64,000 nt of DNA from Paucibacter sediminis. GTDB lineage: Bacteria > Pseudomonadota > Gammaproteobacteria > Burkholderiales > Burkholderiaceae_C. This document shows positions 1-7,090 of the stretch, piece by piece. Under the pieces are notes generated by a model, which did not search any database, had not been told where the DNA came from, and saw only the letters and a list, made by a program, of their open reading frames with translations. How positions within the stretch are numbered: position 1 is the stretch's first letter; each line of letters begins with the position of its first letter. Both the position numbers and the translations under genes were made by a program. The stretch spans positions 3,327,001-3,391,000 of the forward strand of contig NZ_CP116346.1 of assembly GCF_030254645.1 (NCBI RefSeq), read 5' to 3'.

Positions 1-57
1 GACATCCGCTTCAATGCGAGGTTTCATGGGGTGCTGTTTGGCTGTGTTGCGCTTCAT
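1..57 (-). CDS. 5' end of an unidentified gene after fliS (possibly fliT-like), cut by window edge
   Basis: An ATG that overlaps the fliS stop codon (ATGA) opens a frame that stays open to the window edge; only 19 codons are visible. The overlap suggests translational coupling to fliS, and an AAGG lies about 12 nt upstream inside fliS. A second in-frame ATG at 27 has no ribosome binding site. A FliT-like chaperone or another short flagellar protein often follows fliS, but the visible residues carry no recognisable motif, so the identity is only a guess from position. Confidence 0.4.
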   Translation of the reverse strand, partial: MKRNTAKQHPMKPRIEADV

Positions 58-473
58 GCGGCGGCCTTGTCGCCGATCGCGTTCCAGGCTTCGCGCACCG
101 GTTGCAGCAGGTTCTGTGCTTCTTCGATCGCGGCCATGTCGCCATGCAGATTGGCATGGGTGAGGCGCATGCAGATATAGGCGTAGAGGTCGCGCAGGTC
201 GATGGCCAGGTTACCGGCCTCGAGGTTGAGCGCGGCCTTCAGGCCCTCATCGAGGATGCGCACCGCGCGGCTGAGCGAACGGTTCTTCAATTCGGTGTTG
301 CCGGTCTGGATCGCGCCGCGGGCCTGGGCCATGGCGTCGAAGGCGCCGTCGAACAGCATGCTGACGAGGCGGTGCGGGCTGGCGCTGAAGACATCGGTCT
401 CCACGCCGACCCGGCTGTACATCGTGCTGGCCCGTTGCGTGCGCGATGCGAAGGGAGATGCGTTTCCGTACAT
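54..473 (-). CDS. fliS: Flagellar export chaperone FliS
   Basis: FliS is a small helical cytoplasmic chaperone that binds the C-terminal end of flagellin and keeps it unfolded until export by the flagellar type III apparatus. The 139-residue length fits the family. The N-terminus (Tyr at residue 2, then a stretch leading to DVFSASPHRLVSMLFDGA) is typical, as are the helix with LNLEAGNLAIDLRDLYAYI and the following MRLTHANL segment. It lies just downstream of fliD in the usual fliD-fliS order. A strong sigma-28-type promoter 35 nt upstream gives it its own late-class transcription. The next gene overlaps its stop codon. Confidence 0.95.
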   Translation of the reverse strand: MYGNASPFASRTQRASTMYSRVGVETDVFSASPHRLVSMLFDGAFDAMAQARGAIQTGNTELKNRSLSRAVRILDEGLKAALNLEAGNLAIDLRDLYAYICMRLTHANLHGDMAAIEEAQNLLQPVREAWNAIGDKAAA

Positions 474-507
474 GATTCAGACATCCAAGTGGGCCGTGTT
501 GAATCAG

Positions 508-534
508 TTTTCGGCGCCCCGCGGGGGAACTTGA
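508..534 (-). promoter_or_regulatory. Sigma-28 (FliA) promoter of fliS
   Basis: Read on the minus strand: TCAAGTTC, an 11-nt spacer, then GCCGAAAA. The enterobacterial sigma-28 consensus is TAAAGTTT-N11-GCCGATAA. The start site would lie near 501, about 28 nt before the fliS ATG. The same -35 octamer recurs before the hybrid-kinase operon (27399-27425). Confidence 0.8.
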
Positions 535-605
535 GCCACCCTTGCGGGGGGAGAGCCGGGCTTTTCGCGGCAAGCTGTATCCAGATGCAAGCGCCGAAAT
601 GACAA

Positions 606-627
606 GAGCCGCCCCTGCGGGCGGCTC
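606..627 (-). terminator. Likely intrinsic terminator of fliD
   Basis: GAGCCGCC pairs with GGCGGCTC around a short loop (606-613 with 620-627), starting 22 nt beyond the fliD stop. On the minus strand it is followed by TTGTCATTTC, a modest T-rich tail. It separates fliD from the independently promoted fliS. Confidence 0.65.
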
Positions 628-648
628 TGGCTCGGCAGCGCTGCGGAT

Positions 649-2058
649 TCAGAGCTTGGCGAGCTGCTGGGTGACGTAGTTGCCCAGGCTGTTGAGCTTG
701 CTCATGCTCTGGTCCAGCGCGGTGTACTGGGCGCGCAGGCGCTTCTCGGTCAGGCTGACGCGGTCTTCCAGCGCGCTCTGGCGCTTGCTGTTGTCGTTGA
801 TGCTGGCCTGGATGCCGGCCTGGCGGGCGGTGATGCGGCCGTCCACCCCCAGCACATCGTCGGCAAAGCGCCGCAGCCGCTGCGACAGGCCATCGTTGCT
901 GGGGTCGCCGGCGTCGAGGCCCTTGAACAGCTGCTTCAGGCCGTCGAGGTTGTTGGCGGCCTTGTCGAGCTTGCTGCCGTCCACCTTGAGGCTGCCGTCG
1001 GTGCCCAGGCTCACGCCGATGTCGGAGAGGCGCGTGAGGCTGCCGCCCAGGGTGGTCGAGCCCGAGATGATGCCGCGCAGCTGCGACTGCAGGCCCAGCA
1101 AGGTGTTGTCGCCCTGCAGGGTGCCGGCGGTCTTGTTGGTGGCGTCGTACTTGGTCTGATCGCGGATGTACTGGGCCACGCCGTTGTAGGCGGTGACGAA
1201 GTCGTTGATGACCTTCTTGACGCTCTCCTTGTCCTGCGTCACGGTGATGTTGACGTCGGCGCTGGTGGTCTTCAGCAGCGTGATGCTGATGCCGTCGATG
1301 GCTTCCTTGAGCGTGTTGCTCTGCGACTCCACCTCGATGCCGTTGAGCGTGGCCTTGGCGTTCTGCGCCTTCAGCTTCTCGGTCATCGAGCTGATGCCCG
1401 CCGAGGGGTCGTAGGCGAGGGCGGCCAGGCCGGCGTCGCCGTTGACGCTGACGCGGAAGGAGTTCTCGGCGCCGCTGTCGGTGGCGCGCATCACCAGGCG
1501 CGAGCCATTCGTGTCGGTCACCACCGAGGCCACCACGCCGGCCTTGGCGGCGTTGATCTTGTCGCGGATCTGGTTGAGCTGGTCCTCGCCCGCGCCGATC
1601 GGGATGTCGATCGCGGTCTTGTCGGGCTTGGCCGTGAAGGCGGTCTCGTCGGCGTTCCAGCTGCCGATCTCGATGGTGATGGTGCCGGTGCCCACCGAGG
1701 TGCTGCCCGAGGCATAGGCGGTGCTGCTGACCAGGGTTTGCGAGGCGGCCAGCTGCGACACCGCCACCGCAAAGCTGCCGGGCAGGGTGCCGCCACCGGC
1801 ACTGGCGGTGACCGAGGCCGCGTCGCTCGAGCTGGTCAGATTGGCCGCCCAGGTGTCGACGTTGTTGAGCTTGGAGGCGGCGTCGCGCAGCGTCGCCATA
1901 TTGCTCTGCAGCTTGCCGTAGGCGGAAAGCTGGGTCTTCAGCCCGTCCGCCGACTTCTGCAGCTGCGTGATGGGCGTGCGCTCATTGGCGACCAGCTTGG
2001 TGATGAGTGATTCAACATCGAGGCCGCTGCCGATGCCGGCTGAGGTGATGGCAGTCAT
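649..2058 (-). CDS. fliD: Flagellar filament capping protein FliD (HAP2)
   Basis: FliD forms the cap at the tip of the growing filament, under which exported flagellin subunits fold and insert. The 469-residue length is normal. The N-terminus has the family hallmark of an ITSAGIGSGLDVESLITKLV-like start. The C-terminal coiled coil (about residues 405-469, with RQSALEDRVSLTEKRLRAQYTALDQSMSKL-type heptads, ending in NYVTQQL) matches the FliD D0 region. A good sigma-28-type promoter lies 36 nt upstream and a hairpin terminator follows. It sits between a flagellin gene and fliS, the standard arrangement. Confidence 0.96.
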   Translation of the reverse strand: MTAITSAGIGSGLDVESLITKLVANERTPITQLQKSADGLKTQLSAYGKLQSNMATLRDAASKLNNVDTWAANLTSSSDAASVTASAGGGTLPGSFAVAVSQLAASQTLVSSTAYASGSTSVGTGTITIEIGSWNADETAFTAKPDKTAIDIPIGAGEDQLNQIRDKINAAKAGVVASVVTDTNGSRLVMRATDSGAENSFRVSVNGDAGLAALAYDPSAGISSMTEKLKAQNAKATLNGIEVESQSNTLKEAIDGISITLLKTTSADVNITVTQDKESVKKVINDFVTAYNGVAQYIRDQTKYDATNKTAGTLQGDNTLLGLQSQLRGIISGSTTLGGSLTRLSDIGVSLGTDGSLKVDGSKLDKAANNLDGLKQLFKGLDAGDPSNDGLSQRLRRFADDVLGVDGRITARQAGIQASINDNSKRQSALEDRVSLTEKRLRAQYTALDQSMSKLNSLGNYVTQQLAKL

Positions 2059-2093
2059 GTCGGGCTCCTCGTCCGAGAGGGTCTATCAGGTGC

Positions 2094-2120
2094 TATTCGG
2101 CAGCGGACCCAAAAACTGAA
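2094..2120 (-). promoter_or_regulatory. Sigma-28 (FliA) promoter of fliD
   Basis: Minus-strand reading: TTCAGTTT, N11, GCCGAATA, with correct spacing. The predicted start near 2087 leaves about 29 nt to the fliD ATG. The -35 box abuts the hairpin that terminates the upstream flagellin transcript. Confidence 0.75.
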
Positions 2121-2149
2121 GGCGACCAAGGTGTAAAACCCGGGTCGCC
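2121..2149 (-). terminator. Intrinsic terminator of the first flagellin gene
   Basis: On the minus strand GGCGACC (2149-2143) pairs with GGTCGCC (2127-2121) across a 15-nt loop, followed by TTCAGTTTTT. The T-rich tail doubles as the -35 box of the fliD promoter. It begins 30 nt after the flagellin stop codon. Confidence 0.7.
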
Positions 2150-2178
2150 CGCTCATTCGGTCTTGTATCGCTGCCGCG

Positions 2179-3048
2179 TCAACCGCCGCGCAGCAACTGC
2201 AAGACCTGCTGCGGCAGCTGGTTGGCCTGGGCCACCATGGCATTGCCGGCCTGCTGCAGGATTTGCGAGCGGCTCATGGCCGAGGTTTCCTGCGCGAAGT
2301 CGGCGTCCATGATGCGGCTGCGTGCGGCCATCTGGTTCTCGTGCGCCACCTGCAGATTGGCGATCACGGCGTCGAAGCGGTTCTGCGAGGCGCCCAGCGT
2401 GGCACGCTCCTCGTTGATCTTGTTGAGCGCCGCGTCGATGTTCGCCACCACGGTGGCGATGGTGGTCGGGTCGGAGGTGTTGTCGATCACCGCGCGGCCG
2501 GCGCCGCTGATGTCGGTGCCCGCCACCGTGGTGACCAGGGGCTCCAGCGTCAGATCGGGCGTGGTGACGACGATCTCGTCATTGGCGGTGGTGTTGGCGC
2601 CGACCTGGAAGGTCTGCGAGCCGGCACCCGAACCCAGCACGAACTTGCCGTTGAAGCTGGTGCCGCCCAGCACGCGCTGGATTTCCTTGGCCAGCTCGCC
2701 GAACTCCTTGTCCAGCGAATCCTTGTCGCCGTTGGAGTTGGTGGCGTTGCGGGCCTGGATCGCCAGTTCACGCATGCGCTGCAGCGCGTCGGTCACCTTG
2801 CCCAGCGCACCTTCCGAGGTCTGCGCCAGCGAGATGCCGTCGTTCGCATTGCGTATCGCCACGCTCATGCCGCGAGCCTGCGAATTCATGCGTTCGGCGA
2901 TCGCCAGGCCGGCGGCATCGTCCTTGGCGGAATTGACACGCAAACCCGACGACAGCCGTTGCATCGACGTGCTCAGCGCTGACTGAGACATGTTCAGATT
3001 GCGCTGCGCGTTGAGCGATGCAATGTTGGTATTGATGGTCTGGGGCAT
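2179..3048 (-). CDS. fliC: Flagellin, copy 1 (289 aa)
   Basis: Structural subunit of the flagellar filament. The N-terminal D0/D1 half (INTNIASLNAQRNL, then the [23 protein letters not shown] region at about residues 33-53) and the C-terminal D0 helix ([22 protein letters not shown]) are both intact. The centre is short, so the protein is essentially D0-D1 without large D2/D3 domains, as in many short-flagellin betaproteobacteria. It is the most divergent of the three copies, with a different and longer central stretch (about residues 150-200). I found no sigma-28 box in the 218 nt upstream, unlike the other two copies. It is followed by its own terminator and then fliD. Confidence 0.95.
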   Translation of the reverse strand: MPQTINTNIASLNAQRNLNMSQSALSTSMQRLSSGLRVNSAKDDAAGLAIAERMNSQARGMSVAIRNANDGISLAQTSEGALGKVTDALQRMRELAIQARNATNSNGDKDSLDKEFGELAKEIQRVLGGTSFNGKFVLGSGAGSQTFQVGANTTANDEIVVTTPDLTLEPLVTTVAGTDISGAGRAVIDNTSDPTTIATVVANIDAALNKINEERATLGASQNRFDAVIANLQVAHENQMAARSRIMDADFAQETSAMSRSQILQQAGNAMVAQANQLPQQVLQLLRGG

Positions 3049-3076
3049 TTGAGCACTCCTACAGATATCCGGTCTC

Positions 3077-3092
3077 CGGAAGTCGCCTTCCG
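3077..3092 (-). promoter_or_regulatory. Leader hairpin upstream of flagellin copy 1
   Basis: In the untranslated stretch before flagellin copy 1, CGGAAG pairs with CTTCCG around a GCGA tetraloop of the stable GNRA class. It is about 29 nt upstream of the ATG and is followed by further GGA triplets. It could be a leader stability or CsrA-type control element; the function is inference only. Confidence 0.35.
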
Positions 3093-3211
3093 AAAGGGCT
3101 CCGGTGGTTCCGGATCTCGGGCCAGAAATGCAAGCCCGATGGATTGGATTCTGCGAGTGCGCGCGCGCCGTGAAAGCTCAATTAGGAGGGGAAACCACGG
3201 CCAATAGAAAA

Positions 3212-3242
3212 GCTCCGCCACCGCGAATGCGGTGGGCGGAGC
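3212..3242 (-). terminator. Intrinsic terminator of flagellin copy 2
   Basis: On the minus strand GCTCCGCCCACCGC (3242-3229) pairs with GCGGTGGCGGAGC (3224-3212) around a 4-nt loop, with one bulged base, and is followed by TTTTCTATT. It begins 25 nt after the stop codon. This strong hairpin means copy 1 probably does not depend on read-through from copy 2. Confidence 0.85.
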
Positions 3243-3266
3243 CAGGGACGGGGAGGCTTGCTTGCT

Positions 3267-4112
3267 TCAGCCGCCGCGCAGCAGGGTCAGGACTTGCTGG
3301 GGCAGTTGGTTGGACTGCGCCACCATCGCGTTGCCGGCCTGCTGCAGGATCTGCGCGCGGCTCAGGTTGGCGGTCTCGGAGGCGAAGTCGGCATCCATGA
3401 TGCGGCTGCGTGCGGCGCTCTGGTTTTCCACCGCCACCATCAGGTTGGAGATCACGGCGTCGAAGCGGTTCTGCGAGGCACCCAGGGTGGCGCGCTCGGT
3501 GCTGACGTTCTTGATCGCGGTGTCGATGTTGTCGATGATGGTGGCCAGGGCCGCGGCGTCGGAGGTGTTGTCCAGCGTCGCGCCGGTCACGGCGGTGATG
3601 TCGGCCTCGGCCGTCATGTCCTTGGTGACCACGTCGACCACGTCGTTGGCGGTGGTGTTGGCACCGATCTGGAAGGTCTGCGTGCCCGAATCGGCGGCCA
3701 GGATGGCCTTGCCGTTGAAGGTGGTGCCGGCGATCACGCGGGTGATCTCGGTGGCCAGCTGGGCGAATTCCTTGCCCAGCGAATCCTTGTCGTCGCCGGT
3801 ATTGGTGGCGTTGCGGGCCTGCACCGAGAGTTCACGCATGCGCTGCAGCGCGTCACCCACCTTGGAGAGTGCGCCTTCAGCGGTCTGCGCCAGCGAGATA
3901 CCGTCGTTGGCATTGCGGATCGCCACATTCATGCCGCGTACTTGGGTGTTCATGCGCTCGGCAATCGCCAGGCCGGCCGCATCGTCCTTGGCCGAGTTGA
4001 CGCGCAAGCCGGACGACAGGCGCTGCATCGACGTACCCAGCGACGATTGCGACGCAGACAGATTGCGTTGGGCATTCAGCGACTGGATGTTGGTATTGAT
4101 GATCGAGGGCAT
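3267..4112 (-). CDS. fliC: Flagellin, copy 2 (281 aa)
   Basis: Second flagellin subunit. It has the same D0/D1 architecture as copy 1: INTNIQSLNAQRNL at the N-terminus, the [20 protein letters not shown] helix near residue 35, and a [27 protein letters not shown]-terminal helix. The central part ([20 protein letters not shown] through [26 protein letters not shown]) is almost the same as in copy 3, so copies 2 and 3 are the closer paralogues. It is transcribed as a single gene with its own sigma-28-type promoter about 210 nt upstream and a strong terminator. Confidence 0.95.
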   Translation of the reverse strand: MPSIINTNIQSLNAQRNLSASQSSLGTSMQRLSSGLRVNSAKDDAAGLAIAERMNTQVRGMNVAIRNANDGISLAQTAEGALSKVGDALQRMRELSVQARNATNTGDDKDSLGKEFAQLATEITRVIAGTTFNGKAILAADSGTQTFQIGANTTANDVVDVVTKDMTAEADITAVTGATLDNTSDAAALATIIDNIDTAIKNVSTERATLGASQNRFDAVISNLMVAVENQSAARSRIMDADFASETANLSRAQILQQAGNAMVAQSNQLPQQVLTLLRGG

Positions 4113-4322
4113 GATTCAATCCTTTCGGTGTCAAAGACTTCCGGTCTTTACGGTTCGATAACCAGGCCGCTTGGCAGCTGACCTTGCCAGCAACACCACC
4201 GCACCATTGCCGTGTGTTGCACCGTCCGCGTCCTGTCCCGATGCCCGCCTGGATTGGCGTTGGCGCTCGGGGCCGGCTGACCGGACCACGGTCCTTTCAC
4301 TTGCTTGGACTCGTTGAAGCAG
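4113..4322 (-). promoter_or_regulatory. Long 5' leader of flagellin copy 2
   Basis: If the promoter at 4323-4349 is used, the transcript has an untranslated leader of about 200 nt and no open reading frame of note. Near the ATG (4133-4149) AAAGAC and GTCTTT pair around a CGGAA loop, which places a GGA in a hairpin loop ahead of an AAGGA ribosome binding site, the layout typical of CsrA targets. CCGGACCACG (plus-strand reading, 4281-4290) recurs at the same distance from the predicted start in the copy 3 leader. The region 4350-4496 otherwise holds only the copy 3 terminator. Confidence 0.45.
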
Positions 4323-4349
4323 TTATCGACGACACCTGGATTGACTTGA
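4323..4349 (-). promoter_or_regulatory. Sigma-28 (FliA) promoter of flagellin copy 2
   Basis: Minus-strand reading: TCAAGTCA, N11, GTCGATAA. Both boxes match the local consensus well. The predicted start is near 4316, about 200 nt before the flagellin ATG. Confidence 0.75.
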
Positions 4350-4367
4350 ATCCTTTTTGACTAGAAG

Positions 4368-4408
4368 ACGCCACCCGGGTGGGCTCTTGCGAGCTGCCGG
4401 GCGGCGTT
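4368..4408 (-). terminator. Likely intrinsic terminator of flagellin copy 3
   Basis: On the minus strand ACGCCGCCCGG (4408-4398) pairs with CCGGGTGGCGT (4378-4368), with one G-T pair, and an inner GCTC/GAGC stem closes a GCAA loop. It is followed by TCTTCTAG, a poor T tract. It lies about 90 nt beyond the stop codon and just upstream of the copy 2 promoter. Confidence 0.6.
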
Positions 4409-4496
4409 TCAAGGGGCTTGTGCTGGGGGTTTGAAGCTATCCGCTTGTTGGTTGATAGCCGCGGGGGTACTCAAGGCCAGCGGGGCTGGCCAGCTT

Positions 4497-5336
4497 TCAT
4501 CGAAGAAGCGTGAGGACTTGCTGCGGCAACTGGTTGGCCTGGGCAATCATCGCGTTGCCTGCCTGTTGCAGGATCTGCGAGCGGCTCAGGTTGGCCGTTT
4601 CCACCGCGAAGTCGGCGTCCAGGATGCGGCTGCGTGCGGCGCTCTGGTTTTCCACCGAGATCTGCAGATTGGAGATCACGGCGTCGAAGCGGTTCTGCGA
4701 AGCGCCCAGCGAAGAGCGTTCCACGCTGACGTTCTTGATCGCGGTATCGATGTTGTCGATGATGGTCGCGATCGCAGCGGCGTCGGAGCCGTTGTTCAGC
4801 GTGGCACCGGTCACCGCGGTGATGTCGGCCTCGGCCGTCATGTCCTTGGTGACCACGTCCACCACGTCGTTGGCGGTGGTGTTGGCACCGATCTGGAAGG
4901 TCTGCGTGCCCGAGGCACCGGCCAGGATGGCGCGGCCGTTGAAGGTGGTGCCGCCCAGCACGCGGGTGATTTCCGCCGCCAGCTGCGAGAACTCCTTGCC
5001 CAGCGAGTCCTTGTCGTCACCGGTGTTGGTGGCGTTGCGGGCCTGCACCGACAGCTCACGCATGCGCTGCAGGCTGTCGCTCACCTTGGAGAGCGCGCCT
5101 TCAGCGGTCTGCGCCAGCGAGATGCCGTCGTTGGCATTGCGTTGCGCCACGTTCATGCCGCGCACCTGGGCGGTCATGCGTTCGGCAATGGCCATGCCGG
5201 CGGCGTCGTCCTTGGCCGAATTGACACGCAGGCCCGAAGACAGGCGTTGCATGGCCGTGGCCAGCGAGTTCTGGGTGGCGGAGGTGTTGCGCTGCGCAGT
5301 GATGGACAGCAGGTTGGTATTGATAACAGCGGGCAT
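4497..5336 (-). CDS. fliC: Flagellin, copy 3 (279 aa)
   Basis: Third flagellin subunit, nearly identical to copy 2 through the central region and over the first 120 residues except for a variant start ([20 protein letters not shown]). The [20 protein letters not shown] helix and the [24 protein letters not shown]-terminus are intact. It ends in LLR and lacks the terminal GG present in copies 1 and 2. An own sigma-28-type promoter lies about 220 nt upstream. Three flagellins in a row suggest filaments of mixed subunit composition or condition-dependent use. Confidence 0.95.
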   Translation of the reverse strand: MPAVINTNLLSITAQRNTSATQNSLATAMQRLSSGLRVNSAKDDAAGMAIAERMTAQVRGMNVAQRNANDGISLAQTAEGALSKVSDSLQRMRELSVQARNATNTGDDKDSLGKEFSQLAAEITRVLGGTTFNGRAILAGASGTQTFQIGANTTANDVVDVVTKDMTAEADITAVTGATLNNGSDAAAIATIIDNIDTAIKNVSVERSSLGASQNRFDAVISNLQISVENQSAARSRILDADFAVETANLSRSQILQQAGNAMIAQANQLPQQVLTLLR

Positions 5337-5885
5337 GATGCGCTCCTATTCAGCTTTAAAAGACTCCCGGCATAGCGCCGACGTGACTCGGATGCCCGGG
5401 TGTGGCACCCGTGCTTGCGACCCTTGCGGCCTTGCGGCCATGGGGGACGTACCGCCCGGCGCTAGTCAACCGTTGTGCCCTGCACCCCCCAGGGGGAGCT
5501 CAACTTGCGGCCTTCTAACCGGACCACGAATCTGTTTTTGCAGACCCGTTGGAATGGCTATCGGACAGCGCAAGTAGGAACTTAAGCGCTGTTTGTCAAT
5601 AGGCTCGATCGGTTGATAAGCGCGGCACTTGGGGGCTTGTTGTCTGGATCGGTTTTTGCGCGTGGCGCAAATCCGTTCAACAGGCGCCGGTGGCGCTGGG
5701 CATGGGGCTGGCTGAGTCTTGCTGGGTTCCTGTCGGTCTTTCCTGTTGCTGAATAAGAGCCGGTGCCGGGCCTGGGGCCTGCCGCCGCGCTCTGTACAGG
5801 ATTTCGACGCGCCGGCCGGCTTGCATGTTTGGAGATGCGGCGCGTGGACCGTGCTTTTCCAACGAATGATCGTGCGACCCGACCC
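5337..5885. other. Intergenic region between flagellin copy 3 and the TPR gene
   Basis: This 549-nt gap between divergent genes has no credible coding sequence. Nearest the flagellin it holds the 5' leader (5337-5551), which shares two short elements with the copy 2 leader: an AAAGACTCCCGG-like block at 5360-5371 and CCGGACCACG at 5519-5528. The sigma-28-type promoter at 5558-5585 follows. From about 5586 to 5885 I see only a weak hairpin (TTGCGC/GCGCAA near 5656-5670) and nothing else recognisable. Confidence 0.5.
5558..5585 (-). promoter_or_regulatory. Probable sigma-28 (FliA) promoter of flagellin copy 3
   Basis: Minus-strand reading: TTAAGTTC, 12-nt spacer, TCCGATAG. Both boxes are good, but the spacer is one longer than usual. 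The predicted start near 5551 gives a leader of about 215 nt, matching that of copy 2. Confidence 0.6.
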
Positions 5886-5912
5886 TAAAGTCTGCGCAAC
5901 TGGAGTCGATAC
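5886..5912 (+). promoter_or_regulatory. Sigma-28 (FliA) promoter of the TPR gene
   Basis: TAAAGTCT, N11, GTCGATAC. The layout is almost the same as the flgM promoter (TAAAGTTC-N11-GTCGATAC). The predicted start near 5919 is about 80 nt before the ATG at 6001. Confidence 0.8.
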
Positions 5913-6000
5913 GCGAGCGCGTCTCGATTGATCCAGCGATTGATTGGTTCAGGCGGAGCGCCCCATGCGTCCCGCATTGGCGATGTCTGGAGTGATCACC

Positions 6001-6528
6001 ATGAAGATGCACACGCAAACAAGCAGCCCGCGATTCCAAGCCATGCCCGCCCAGATGGCGGAGGCCTTGACCGACGCCGCCACCGGCGACGAGGCCCAGC
6101 GCTCGAGTGAGGCGCTGATGCTGCTGACGCAGGCGCGCAATGCCGCGTTTGCCGAGGCCGCCGAGGGGCGCGTCGGGCGCGGGCTGAGCCTGCTGAGCCA
6201 GGCCCTGGAGCATGAACCTCTCAGTCACGAGCTGCTGAGCGATATGGCGGCGCTGCTGCTGAGCGCGGGCGAGCTGGCGCATGCCGCCACCCATGCCTAC
6301 CGGGCACTGGAGCTCACGCCCGACCATGGCGCTAGCCTCTACACCCTGGGCTTTGCGATGTCCGGCCTGGGCGAATACGCGGCCGCCATCGAAGCCCTGC
6401 AGACCTTGCTCCAGGGCCCTGCGCTGGCCAACCTGATGCAGGAGGCGCCCGATCTGCTGCCGCTGGTGCAGATCGAGCTGCAGCGCCTGCAGGCGCTCGG
6501 CGACAGCAGCGTACGTTCGGCCGCCTGA
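6001..6528 (+). CDS. TPR-repeat protein of the late flagellar regulon, function unknown
   Basis: The protein has 175 residues and about three tetratricopeptide-like helical pairs: a GRGLSLLSQALEHEPLSHEL pair near residue 55, a LLLSAGELAHAATHAYRALELTPDHG pair near 80-105, and LYTLGFAMSGLGEYAAAIEALQTLL near 110-135. There is no signal peptide or membrane segment, so it should be a cytoplasmic protein-interaction module. ATG 6001 is preferred because GGAG lies 8 nt before it; upstream TTG (5944) and ATG (5965) starts lack this. It has its own sigma-28-type promoter and lies between the flagellin genes and flhDC, which implies a role in filament assembly, flagellin handling or motility. I do not recognise a named family. 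Confidence 0.75.
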   Translation: MKMHTQTSSPRFQAMPAQMAEALTDAATGDEAQRSSEALMLLTQARNAAFAEAAEGRVGRGLSLLSQALEHEPLSHELLSDMAALLLSAGELAHAATHAYRALELTPDHGASLYTLGFAMSGLGEYAAAIEALQTLLQGPALANLMQEAPDLLPLVQIELQRLQALGDSSVRSAA

Positions 6529-6687
6529 GCGCGCCGCCCATGGGGCGCGCCGCCCGCGGCGGCCGCGCGACCCGCTGACCGGCCATGGGGCCGGTGTAGG
6601 TGTTTGCCTGACAAGCACCCTGGAAAAACCGGGACTTCAGTCACCGAATTGGGCTGATGTCGTGAACTTGTTTGCGTCCACACAATC

Positions 6688-6704
6688 CGTTTCACGTTGA
6701 AACG
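6688..6704. promoter_or_regulatory. Palindromic operator candidate upstream of flhDC copy A
   Basis: CGTTTCA-CGT-TGAAACG is a perfect 7-bp inverted repeat around CGT, ending 29 nt before the flhD ATG, right after a CACAAT that could serve as a -10 box. The equivalent site in copy B has changed in both arms and is still a perfect palindrome, which argues for selection by a dimeric regulator or an RNA stem. Confidence 0.6.
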
Positions 6705-6733
6705 AGAGCTGAACAGCGCAACAGGAGTCCGAC

Positions 6734-7057
6734 ATGAATGCAGACCAAATCCTCACCGAGATCCGCGAAGCCAATCTGTCCTACCTGATGCTGGCGCAAA
6801 GCCTCATCCGTGCCGACCGTGAGCAAGCGCTGTTCCGCCTCGGCATCTCGGAGGACACCGCCGCGCTGCTCAACACCCTGAGCCCGGCTCAAATCATGAA
6901 GATCGCCAGCGGCAACACCTTGCTGTGCCGCTTCCGCATGGATGACGACCTGGTCTGGGGTCTGCTCACCAGCCATGGCAAGCCGGCCGCGAACGACAGC
7001 GTCTCGCGTCTGCACGCCAGCATCCTGATGGCCGGCCGCCACCAAGAAGCCGCCTGA
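6734..7057 (+). CDS. flhD: Flagellar master regulator subunit FlhD, copy A
   Basis: FlhD is the helical subunit of the FlhD4C2 complex that activates class II flagellar promoters together with sigma-70 RNA polymerase. Its 107 residues match the family. The N-terminal ILTEIREANLSYLMLAQSLI helix, the REQALFRLGISEDTAALLNTLSP stretch and the LLCRFRMDD motif are all present. An AGGAG lies 7 nt upstream of the ATG. flhC follows after 33 nt. It differs from copy B at five residues: Asn/Gln at 2, Ser/Thr, Ala/Gln, Ile/Met and Ser/Ala further on. Confidence 0.95.
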   Translation: MNADQILTEIREANLSYLMLAQSLIRADREQALFRLGISEDTAALLNTLSPAQIMKIASGNTLLCRFRMDDDLVWGLLTSHGKPAANDSVSRLHASILMAGRHQEAA

Positions 7058-7090
7058 GCCCCACCACAAGAACAAGCCGGAGCAGCCACC

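Noticed and set aside
6529-6600. GC-rich hairpins after the TPR gene (for example ACCGGCC/GGCCGGT at 6578-6595) as intrinsic terminators
   Set aside because: Stable stems but no T tract; they may slow polymerase or belong to the flhDC leader, so no terminator is called.
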